A DNA stretch of 64,000 bases from DASXVU01 sp963732855 (GTDB lineage Archaea > Thermoplasmatota > Thermoplasmata > Methanomassiliicoccales > UBA472), in contig CAVTBB010000005.1 in the NCBI GenBank assembly GCA_963732855.1, positions 124,001 to 188,000 of the forward strand, given 5' to 3'. Both the position numbers and the translations under genes were made by a program. The notes under the pieces were generated by a model. It made no database searches. It was given only the letters and a program-made list of their open reading frames with translations, and was not told the DNA's origin. Of the stretch, positions 17,327 to 23,954 are shown piece by piece. Within the stretch, counting starts at the first letter, position 1, and each line of letters begins with the position of its first letter.

Positions 17327-18112
17327 TTAAGCCTTCCCCGATGTGATCTCGTCCCACTTGGAGCGGATCTTCTTCCAGTCCCAGCCGTCGATAGCCTTGT
17401 TGGCGAGGCCTGGTCCCTGAGCTGCTGCTGCAGCGTAGACACCGAGCGGGTATGACTCGACGTATGCCCTGTTGACTGCACCGCCGGCGCAGATGAACGG
17501 GATCTCCATTCCATTCTCGACGAGCCTCTGGGCAACCTTCGGGAATGCGGACATGGTGGTGGTCATGAGTGCGGTTCCAGTGACGAGCTGGGGCTTGGTC
17601 TCCAGGCAGGTCTTCACTACGTCATCGACCGGTACATCCCGGCCCATGTCAGTGACACCGTATCCATTCGATCTCAGCATGACGGCGGCGATGTTCTTGC
17701 CGATGTCGTGCGGGTCACCCTCGGCGACCATCATGACGACGTGTCCCTTCATGACCCTGTCGCCCTTCATTGCCTTCTCAGCAACCTTGATGCCCTTGTC
17801 GAATGCATCCGCGGCGACCATGACGTGCGGTAGGTAGTAGATACCCCGTCCGTACAGCTCGCTGACAACATCCATTCCCTTCAAGAGTCCCTGCTCAACG
17901 AGGACTTCCGGGGTATGCTTGGCCAGTGCGGCCTTTGCATCAGCCTCGACGTCCTTGTACTTCATGAATACAACGTCTTCGGCGACTTTCTTCAACAAAG
18001 CGTCCTTCGGGAGAATCTTTGCTGCTATGTCTTCTGGCTTCTCTTTAGCCTCTACGAGTATATCGTAGCGCTTGAAGATATTGTCGTAGTTTACACTACT
18101 TAGGTCCATCAT
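17327..18112 (-). CDS. mtaC: Methanol-specific corrinoid protein MtaC
   Basis: Corrinoid carrier partner of the adjacent MtaB. 261 residues from MMDLSS. Same domain plan as its paralogue at 14.8-15.6 kb: helical cap to about residue 95, then the B12-binding fold with GDPHDIGKN (His135) and FICAGGAVN. Start at ATG 18112 rather than the GTG nine bases upstream, because the GTG belongs to the GAGGTG ribosome binding site. First gene of the mtaC-mtaB operon. Confidence 0.96.
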   Translation of the reverse strand: MMDLSSVNYDNIFKRYDILVEAKEKPEDIAAKILPKDALLKKVAEDVVFMKYKDVEADAKAALAKHTPEVLVEQGLLKGMDVVSELYGRGIYYLPHVMVAADAFDKGIKVAEKAMKGDRVMKGHVVMMVAEGDPHDIGKNIAAVMLRSNGYGVTDMGRDVPVDDVVKTCLETKPQLVTGTALMTTTMSAFPKVAQRLVENGMEIPFICAGGAVNRAYVESYPLGVYAAAAAQGPGLANKAIDGWDWKKIRSKWDEITSGKA

Positions 18113-18189
18113 TTTATACACCTCAGATATCCCAAAATCCCAATCGAGGATCTTAGGGTCTCCTCCGAGGCAGGGGATTCATTTTCCGG

Positions 18190-18198
18190 GTATATAAA
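18190..18198 (-). promoter_or_regulatory. TATA box of the mtaC-mtaB operon
   Basis: The minus strand reads TTTATATAC about 80 bases upstream of the mtaC ATG, giving a predicted leader of roughly 55 bases. It sits at the edge of a very AT-rich region. Methanol genes are usually highly expressed and substrate-regulated; no operator is obvious. Confidence 0.5.
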
Positions 18199-18573
18199 TC
18201 AATTGTTAACGCAATAAATTCATAATACAATCAAATGAATAATTATACTTAGAAAATCGGTTAAATATTGATTCAAATACAACATGCTGGCATTTATTAA
18301 TAGAAAATAATTGTTAAATTATCATCTTTAAATACTAAGTTTTGACAATACAATTAGATTTATTATAATATATATAATGATTCTGATATTCAACAATCTT
18401 TTCAAATTAGTTTTTTTCATAATAGGGGCCAGATGAAAAGTGGGATAGGCGGATAATCATGCCTCTCCTAATCCCTCCTCAAAGGAATAATCGATGTACA
18501 TTTGGAATATGATCATTGAGAGAATTATGCCCCTAAACCATATCCTTTACCTTGCCGCAGATTAGATCCGACA

Positions 18574-18744
18574 ATGAGCCAGAAAGAATTCCGGAATCTT
18601 GAACTCGCAATATATGAAATCAACCAGTTGCAATGGATAAAAGGCCAGTATTATCGGGGGAAAAACAATCGGGACATTAACACCCCTAAAATGAATGCTA
18701 TTCAATTCATATTGGAATTATGTTTGCAAAAACTGCAGACATAG
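18574..18744 (+). CDS. Small hypothetical protein, 56 residues
   Basis: An uninterrupted frame from ATG 18574 to TAG 18744 in AT-rich DNA where stops are frequent. The product starts MSQKEFRNLELAIYEIN and has a basic, Asn-rich centre (GQYYRGKNNRDINTP) and a hydrophobic end. No clear ribosome binding site precedes the ATG. Base use differs from the neighbouring genes, which suggests either foreign origin or a chance frame. Function unknown. Confidence 0.3.
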   Translation: MSQKEFRNLELAIYEINQLQWIKGQYYRGKNNRDINTPKMNAIQFILELCLQKLQT

Positions 18745-18896
18745 ATATCAACAATAGTTACGACTATAAAGTTAACAATTGTTTGGGGGTTTATTAGTGC
18801 AAGGCTCTTCCGCTTGTCAGGAAATGAATATGATGAAACGGACCTAGGTAGAGATATTACAAGATACCGAAGGGCAAGGCAGTGATCATAACAGTA

Positions 18897-18962
18897 GAAG
18901 ATCGCGAGTCGATCTTCGGGCCATCTGAAAATGCCGGAGGATACTCCCGAGCTTCCTCCGGC
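18897..18962. other. Two adjacent perfect hairpins, candidate terminator or small RNA
   Basis: Hairpin one: GAAGATCG (18897-18904), five-base loop, CGATCTTC (18910-18917). Hairpin two: GCCGGAGGA (18933-18941), 12-base loop, TCCTCCGGC (18954-18962). Both stems are perfect. They lie 59-124 bases past the stop of the minus-strand beta-propeller gene. The second loop-stem carries an anti-Shine-Dalgarno-like CCTCC. Role unknown. Confidence 0.4.
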
Positions 18963-19020
18963 GTCCTGTCTACATCTGGTCCAAGAGCCTCGATAATATT
19001 GTTGTCACAAATTCTTTTTT

Positions 19021-20241
19021 CTAAACCGTTTTGACCCGCCGCAGCCTGCGCGCTGCGAGCATAAGCACAGCGCATAGCACCAGAGGCGGGATGATGACCC
19101 CGGCCAGAACGACCCATTCATTTCCTTCGTTGACATAACCAAGCTCGAACAGGCCGGTCGTGGAGCCGAAGACCACCGTGCTGTTCTTTGTGATCGCCGG
19201 GGAACCGACGAAACCTGTGCTGATGTGATAGGTCCAGCGGACTGAGCCATCCGTCTTGACCGAGTACAAGGTGGTATCAGACCCGGCATAGCAGATCCCG
19301 CCGGAATCTATGGCCAACGACCTGGTTACGTTGAATCCTTCGAGCTTCAGGGTCCAGCCGACGCTCCCGTTCGGATCGAGCGCTGTGAGGCTTCCGTTTC
19401 CGGTCAGTACCATTGACCAATCATCCGACCTGATGCCTATCGAGGAGATTACCGGGGCACCGGTATAGTAAGACCAGACCAATTCTCCGTTGGGCGAGAC
19501 ACAATAAACGCTACCGTCGTTCGACCCGAAATGCACGTTCCCGGCGCTGTCGATCGAAGGCGACGTGCGCACTGCCCCGGTACTGTTGAATGTCCATATC
19601 GGCGTGCCGGTCCAATCCAGCGCATAGAGCTTCCCATCCTCACCGCCAAAGTATATGTTACCATTGTTGGCGATGGCGGGAGAGGAGCGCGATGTCACGT
19701 TCTCCAATATCCTCCAGTTCAGATGGCCGTCAAGAGTGAATGACATCAGGCCAGCCGAGGTGACAAAGAGGGTTTGGTTCTGTACGATGGTGGGCGAGGA
19801 CCAGATCGGGGCGCTGGTGTTATACTCCCACCATCGGGTGCCGTTCCCGTCCAGGCAGTAGATGAACATGTCCGTGCTGCCGACGTAGGCGGTATCGTTC
19901 CACCCTACCGCAGGCGTTCCCATGAGGGTGTCGTTACCGACATATCTGTTCATGGACGTGTGATCGGCGCTGAGCCGGTACAGGACTGTACCACTGCTGG
20001 CGAAGTATGTGCCCCGGCCGGATATGACGACAGAAGCGTTTCCTGGGGCCCAGTATGGGACCCAAATGACTGCTTGCCCGGGATTGGAGGAAGTGTCGTA
20101 GGCCGACCTGCTGGTATGGCTCGGATCGCCCATGAACATAGGCCATGGCGCCGAAACAGCTTCTGCGACTGCGTCCTGACCGGCCATCGACACGGTCAGG
20201 GTCAACAGCGCAGCGACGATCATCAATGTCCTGAGCTTCAT
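19021..20241 (-). CDS. Exported PQQ-like beta-propeller protein with C-terminal membrane anchor
   Basis: Predicted surface protein of 406 residues. Residues 1-28 form a signal peptide (MKLRTLMIVAALLTLTV...). The body is a run of about seven PQQ-like repeats with recurring motifs such as GTRWWEYNTSAPIWSSPTI, GGEDGKLYALDWTG and GSNDGSVYCVS. One transmembrane helix (WVVLAGVIIPPLVLCAVLML) and the basic tail ARRLRRVKTV close the protein, consistent with anchoring in the membrane with the propeller outside. Start at ATG 20241, giving a proper signal peptide; the frame extends 24 codons further upstream. Ligand unknown; true quinoprotein activity is unlikely from sequence alone. Confidence 0.85.
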   Translation of the reverse strand: MKLRTLMIVAALLTLTVSMAGQDAVAEAVSAPWPMFMGDPSHTSRSAYDTSSNPGQAVIWVPYWAPGNASVVISGRGTYFASSGTVLYRLSADHTSMNRYVGNDTLMGTPAVGWNDTAYVGSTDMFIYCLDGNGTRWWEYNTSAPIWSSPTIVQNQTLFVTSAGLMSFTLDGHLNWRILENVTSRSSPAIANNGNIYFGGEDGKLYALDWTGTPIWTFNSTGAVRTSPSIDSAGNVHFGSNDGSVYCVSPNGELVWSYYTGAPVISSIGIRSDDWSMVLTGNGSLTALDPNGSVGWTLKLEGFNVTRSLAIDSGGICYAGSDTTLYSVKTDGSVRWTYHISTGFVGSPAITKNSTVVFGSTTGLFELGYVNEGNEWVVLAGVIIPPLVLCAVLMLAARRLRRVKTV

Positions 20242-20436
20242 CCCGATCCCGGTACTCACCAGGATAGTTGGAGATAATACTTTCCACTGGTGGAGTAGAA
20301 TGACGGACCTCACCCCAAGAAAAGTGCCTTGGCGATCGAGCCGGTCGAATGGTCCGGAACGGTACTACCGCCAAGTTCTTATCCTCGCAGGGCTAAACAG
20401 TGTGGCCCAGGTTCATATTTACCTGGGGAGATTATC

Positions 20437-21051
20437 ATGGTGGACTACGAAGCGCTGTTGGCAAAATTCCGATCTTGGACAGACGGTCTCGACCTTGTCG
20501 AGAGCAGAGTGGCGCTCTTCGAACGCGTCCGTGATATCCCATTCAGGCCGACGGTGAAACTTTATAGCGAGTGGGATGCCCCCGATAGGACTATCGCCCA
20601 GAACTTCGGCGGTAGCGAGGCCAAGAGCATCCTGCTGGGAACGCTATTCGAGATGTTGAACATCCGTGTAATGTATGCCACATACTCGTTTCGCTGGGAG
20701 AACCTACGGGTGGAATACCCCTCGAACCTGAGGCAATACGTCCGAGCGATACCGGTCTCATTCCACACCGCGTTCAAGGCCAATATCGATGGAGAATGGG
20801 TAATGATCGATCCCACCTACGACCTGCCGCTAGGAAAGGTAGCGTTCAGGGTGAACCGTTCCTGGAACGGGTCCTCGGACATGATGCTCGGTGTCGTCGA
20901 ACGGGAAGAGATCGTGCATACCGACCCGGTCGAAAGAGCCAAGTACGCCAAACTTCGGCACGATCGATACGATGAAGAGCAGACAGCATCGCTGACCGAG
21001 TTCTATGAGAACCTCAACTCTTGGTTGGAAACATTGCGGATTGAGAAGTGA
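20437..21051 (+). CDS. Transglutaminase-like fold protein with Ser at the usual Cys position
   Basis: 204 residues. The central part matches the transglutaminase/cysteine protease-like pattern: GGSEAKSILLGTLFEMLNI corresponds to the usual G-x-C-x-x-K helix, and FHTAFKANIDGEWVMIDPTYD supplies the His and Asp motifs. The catalytic Cys position holds Ser, while His and Asp remain. That suggests a non-catalytic binding protein or a changed chemistry. Start at ATG 20437, seven bases after GGGGAG. Just upstream of tRNA-Cys on the opposite strand. The fold assignment is by motif only. Confidence 0.6.
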   Translation: MVDYEALLAKFRSWTDGLDLVESRVALFERVRDIPFRPTVKLYSEWDAPDRTIAQNFGGSEAKSILLGTLFEMLNIRVMYATYSFRWENLRVEYPSNLRQYVRAIPVSFHTAFKANIDGEWVMIDPTYDLPLGKVAFRVNRSWNGSSDMMLGVVEREEIVHTDPVERAKYAKLRHDRYDEEQTASLTEFYENLNSWLETLRIEK

Positions 21052-21053
21052 AA

Positions 21054-21142
21054 TGGAGCAGGGACCGCGATTTGAACACGGGTATGCGGATATCCGCCAT
21101 ATAAGGCTGCAGTCCGCCACATGGCCGCTCTGTCATCCCTGC
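21054..21142 (-). tRNA. tRNA-Cys (GCA) with a 15-base intron
   Basis: The acceptor stem GCAGGGA/TCCCTGC, D-stem ACA/TGT, anticodon stem GCGGA/TCCGC and T-stem CCGTG/CGCGG all pair, and the 3' end TCCA is encoded. U73 is the known tRNA-Cys discriminator. The anticodon loop is 22 bases in the gene; removing 15 gives CTGCAGA with anticodon GCA. The mature length is 74 bases including CCA. It stands alone, next to cysteine genes only in a loose sense. Confidence 0.93.
21092..21106 (-). other. tRNA-Cys intron at canonical position 37/38
   Basis: Fifteen bases, CCTTATATGGCGGAT on the minus strand. A bulge-helix-bulge can be drawn: bulge AGC, central helix CUGC with GCGG, and bulge AUA, with cuts after the second base of each bulge. 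The intron hairpin itself is minimal. It would be removed by the archaeal splicing endonuclease. Confidence 0.85.
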
Positions 21143-21232
21143 GTAACGGGCTAATTCTGTTCAACATATATTAGTTTATCTCATACTGGATTGATTGTGG
21201 ATAATCACAGAAGCATCGTTCGATTTAGCGAG

Positions 21233-22111
21233 CTAAGGTCGTTTCTTCTGAGATATCTTTTTTGGGGCAGATGGTTTGACCGTCTTCCTAACCGTTTTCG
21301 GCTTTGATCCCTTTGGAGAGGGAACAGCTTGAGCAACCGGTGATTCGAGCGATCTAGCTAGGATATCACCGAGCCCATCAGACATCTTCCTGAGATCTAG
21401 AACGCGGGATTCAAGCTCCCTTCTTGATATTATCTTGGGGCGGTCCTTGTTGACGCTATAAGCGACGGAGCCGTCGGTGAATGCCACAAACTCGACATGG
21501 GCGATGCTGTTGCGCAGCTGGCGGTCGCATGCTCGGGCGACGATGTCCAGCCCGTTGTCCTGGAGGAACCGGAGCTTGTTCGCCAGACTGTCCTCGGCGA
21601 TGGCGTCCAGCTCCGACGTCCCGGGCCGGCAATAACCCATATCGTAACGGTGGCCCGATTTGTGGAGAAGGACCGTCAGGACGTTGAGCTGGGTGGCGTA
21701 GATGCCTTCCACCAGCATGAGGTAGTAATGGAGCATGAGCCGGGTCTCATCCTCCGAGGTACGGGAATCGATATCGTTGCCGTACCTGGTCATCAGGATG
21801 TAGTACTCGGTGGTGTTGTGCAGCTTGGCCTGCATCTGCGGCAGCATCTGCCCCCTGATATGCTCGAGAACCTGGGGTTCCCTCACCTTGGCAAAGAGCC
21901 CGTTCACTATCGGGGTTAGAATGCGCAGGATCTCTGGATCTACAGGTGGGATGACCCGATCCCAGCTGGCTTCGACGGACATCTCCTTCTGTTTATCGTC
22001 CAGCGATGAGTACCGTTCGAAATCCGCTCGGCTGATGGCCTTGAGCCTGGCCTCGAATAACCTCCTCCGAAGCGAGGCGATGCTGACGCTGAGACCGCTG
22101 CTAGATTGCAT
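21233..22111 (-). CDS. Hypothetical protein with a HEPN-like RNxxxH motif
   Basis: 292 residues, alpha-helical, no membrane segment. Near residue 208 is CDRQLRNSIAHVEF, which fits the R-x4-6-H signature of HEPN ribonuclease-type domains (R-N-S-I-A-H). The preceding region has long helices (YYILMTRYGND, LMLHYYLMLVEGIYATQL). The last 45 residues are a Lys/Pro-rich basic tail ending KKISQKKRP, likely nucleic-acid contacting. Start at ATG 22111 after GGTGGGG; a GTG 12 bases upstream is the alternative. No nucleotidyltransferase partner is adjacent. HEPN assignment rests on the motif and helical context only. Confidence 0.6.
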   Translation of the reverse strand: MQSSSGLSVSIASLRRRLFEARLKAISRADFERYSSLDDKQKEMSVEASWDRVIPPVDPEILRILTPIVNGLFAKVREPQVLEHIRGQMLPQMQAKLHNTTEYYILMTRYGNDIDSRTSEDETRLMLHYYLMLVEGIYATQLNVLTVLLHKSGHRYDMGYCRPGTSELDAIAEDSLANKLRFLQDNGLDIVARACDRQLRNSIAHVEFVAFTDGSVAYSVNKDRPKIISRRELESRVLDLRKMSDGLGDILARSLESPVAQAVPSPKGSKPKTVRKTVKPSAPKKISQKKRP

Positions 22112-22262
22112 CCCTATCCCCACCGGTATCGACCATCGTGGTTATGAGCCTATCTGGTCCAACCCCTCCTGGCCCGGTCAGCTAATGACCCGGATATTTG
22201 CGACCTGTCGATGTTGGCAGGAGATGCCGGGGCTGCCGTTCCATTTGCGATCAAAGGCGCCA

Positions 22263-22697
22263 TCAAGCCTTTCTTCTCCTCAGCATCAGGAATCCGACGA
22301 TCCCGACGGCAGCGAAACCAACCAGGAGCAACAGGATGATCGATCCAACATCTGTCCCGACATCCTTCGGGCCAGCCCTGAAGCTAAGGAACCCGCCATC
22401 GTAGTGCTCATCGAACACGGTCACGTTGACGGTATATTCGCGACCTTCAGCGTAGTCGTGCTCCAAAGGGGCGACCAGGCTCGAGCCGAGGAGAAGGAAC
22501 GTCGTGTTGCTCCCGTCTCCGAAGTCGATAACTGCGGAATGATTTCCTTGACCGGGATCGCTGAACCCAATCTGGATGGATAGATGCTTGCCGTTGAAGG
22601 ACACATTACCAGGATGTTTGAGGATGGGTGCGACGTTGAACATCTGTACCGGGCAACTGTCCGTTACTGTCATCTTGCCATCGTCACCTTGCACCAT
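22263..22697 (-). pseudogene. C-terminal fragment of a PKD-domain surface protein
   Basis: 144 codons encoding one PKD-like beta-sandwich (AVIDFGDGSNTTF and HDYAEGREYTVNVTVFDEHY) followed by a transmembrane helix (IILLLLVGFAAVGIVGFLML) and a basic stop-transfer tail RRRKA. There is no signal peptide, although such a protein should be exported. The reading frame begins only a few codons before the homologous part. Its 5' end meets the 5' end of a second truncated gene on the other strand at about 22.70 kb, so both look cut at the same junction. Confidence 0.65.
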
Positions 22698-22702
22698 ATT
22701 CG

Positions 22703-22921
22703 TTTGACCTCAACGTGGATGTGCTGAAGGTGGCGCACCGCGGGAGCCGCTACTCTACCAGCGATGCCTTCCTTGATGCAACCAGCCCGGAAATTGCGGT
22801 CATTTGCGTGGGAGAGAACACCTATGGGCATCCCACTAACGAGACGCTGTCAAGACTGCTAGACAATGATATCACCGTGCTGCGCACTGACCAGATGGGA
22901 ACCATTGACATAACGGCCTAA
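22703..22921 (+). pseudogene. C-terminal fragment of a ComEC-like metallo-beta-lactamase domain protein
   Basis: About 72 codons matching the end of the ComEC/Rec2 metallo-beta-lactamase domain: DVLKVAHRGSRYSTS (family: VLKVGHHGS), then ATSPEIAVICVGENTYGHP and VLRTDQMGTIDI. The second His of the usual HHGS is Arg. The HxHxDH metal-binding half and any membrane part are absent, so it cannot be a working enzyme. The frame begins at the junction with the opposite-strand PKD fragment. Confidence 0.7.
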
Positions 22922-23102
22922 TGATGATAGAAAACGAACAAGGCAGTGTCAGAGCAACTCTGGTCTTCAGCCGAACGATCCATACACCAGATTCCTCGGA
23001 TATATTAGCCATAGAAAGAGGATGTTCACCGTATTATCGATCCTCCCGTACCTGAGATATTCTTTATATACACTTACATAGGATAATTAGTCCGGGAAGG
23101 TC

Positions 23103-23789
23103 GTGGTAAGCAGAAGGCGCCTCAATGCATTCGCCGTCTCGTTCGTGGCCATGTTGATCGTCCAGGCCATCCTCACATATGTGATTGTCCCAGACTATAG
23201 ACAGAGCGGTTACACCCAGAGCATCGGAAACGGAATGATTCCGGGGGAGTTCATAGGTTGGGGCGTGCGGACCGAGAACGGAAACAATTTGAACATGGAG
23301 GTGAGCGTGCCGGAAGGCTACCTGATCGACGTCTACTTCATGAGCTATGATGACTATATGCAGATGGCCTCGAACCATTCGTTCGAATTCATTCCCGCGG
23401 CATCTCAGATGAACGTGAGCCATTTCTCTACTGCCATCAACATGGACCCATCGATCGATATTTACGATATTGTCATCGTCGGGCACGAATCGAATCCGGG
23501 AAATCCGACTTTCACATTGAGACTCGTCCAATCCCATTTCCCAGCCCAGCTCCTGAGCGTCGTACAGCTCGGCCAATTCATATCGATATACTCCGTCGTC
23601 CTTTTCTTCTTCCTTGTGACCCTGGGTTATCGCGAGAACAGCCTGAATAGGAGCCCATACGTCAAAACCAGACCAAAGACGAAATGGAACAACTTCTATA
23701 TGCAGTCCGCTTACGCGACCTTGGCGCTGTTCACTGTCCAGATGACGATGGCTTTGGTCATGTATTGGATCGTGATCGGTCCAGGTTGA
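23103..23789 (+). CDS. Hypothetical membrane protein with a large external domain
   Basis: 228 residues. One N-terminal transmembrane helix (residues 8-28, AFAVSFVAMLIVQAILTYVIV) is followed by an extracellular beta-rich domain of about 130 residues, then two further helices (FISIYSVVLFFFLVTLGY and ALFTVQMTMALVMYWIVI) separated by a basic loop. The start is a GTG at 23103, six bases past GGGAAGG, with a TATA-like TTTATATAC near 23064. No family recognised. It is convergent with the AAA+ gene. Confidence 0.7.
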   Translation: MVSRRRLNAFAVSFVAMLIVQAILTYVIVPDYRQSGYTQSIGNGMIPGEFIGWGVRTENGNNLNMEVSVPEGYLIDVYFMSYDDYMQMASNHSFEFIPAASQMNVSHFSTAINMDPSIDIYDIVIVGHESNPGNPTFTLRLVQSHFPAQLLSVVQLGQFISIYSVVLFFFLVTLGYRENSLNRSPYVKTRPKTKWNNFYMQSAYATLALFTVQMTMALVMYWIVIGPG

Positions 23790-23954
23790 GCAATTCGTTC
23801 CGATCTTGAGACTGAACGATCGAAGGTCAAGACAGTTAGGGGATCGTTTGTCAAAGGACTTTGAACTGACCGCGGGCAAGGACGTCTCGCTGCGCCACTT
23901 CAATATCCCGCTGACTGTACTGAACATAGCGCGGTCTTTCCCTGCAGACATGTC

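Larger units (their letters stand above)
18199..19020. other. AT-rich gene-poor region upstream of the methanol operon
   Basis: About 820 bases, markedly AT-rich from 18190 to 18830 compared with the flanking genes. It holds one small open frame (18574-18744) and a pair of adjacent perfect hairpins (18897-18962), both listed separately. No tRNA, insertion element or longer frame is visible. Confidence 0.5.

Noticed and set aside
21054..21142. Class II tRNA (Leu or Ser) with a long variable arm
   Set aside because: The extra bases pair as an anticodon stem with an intron, and U73, GCA and the mature loop CTGCAGA fit tRNA-Cys.
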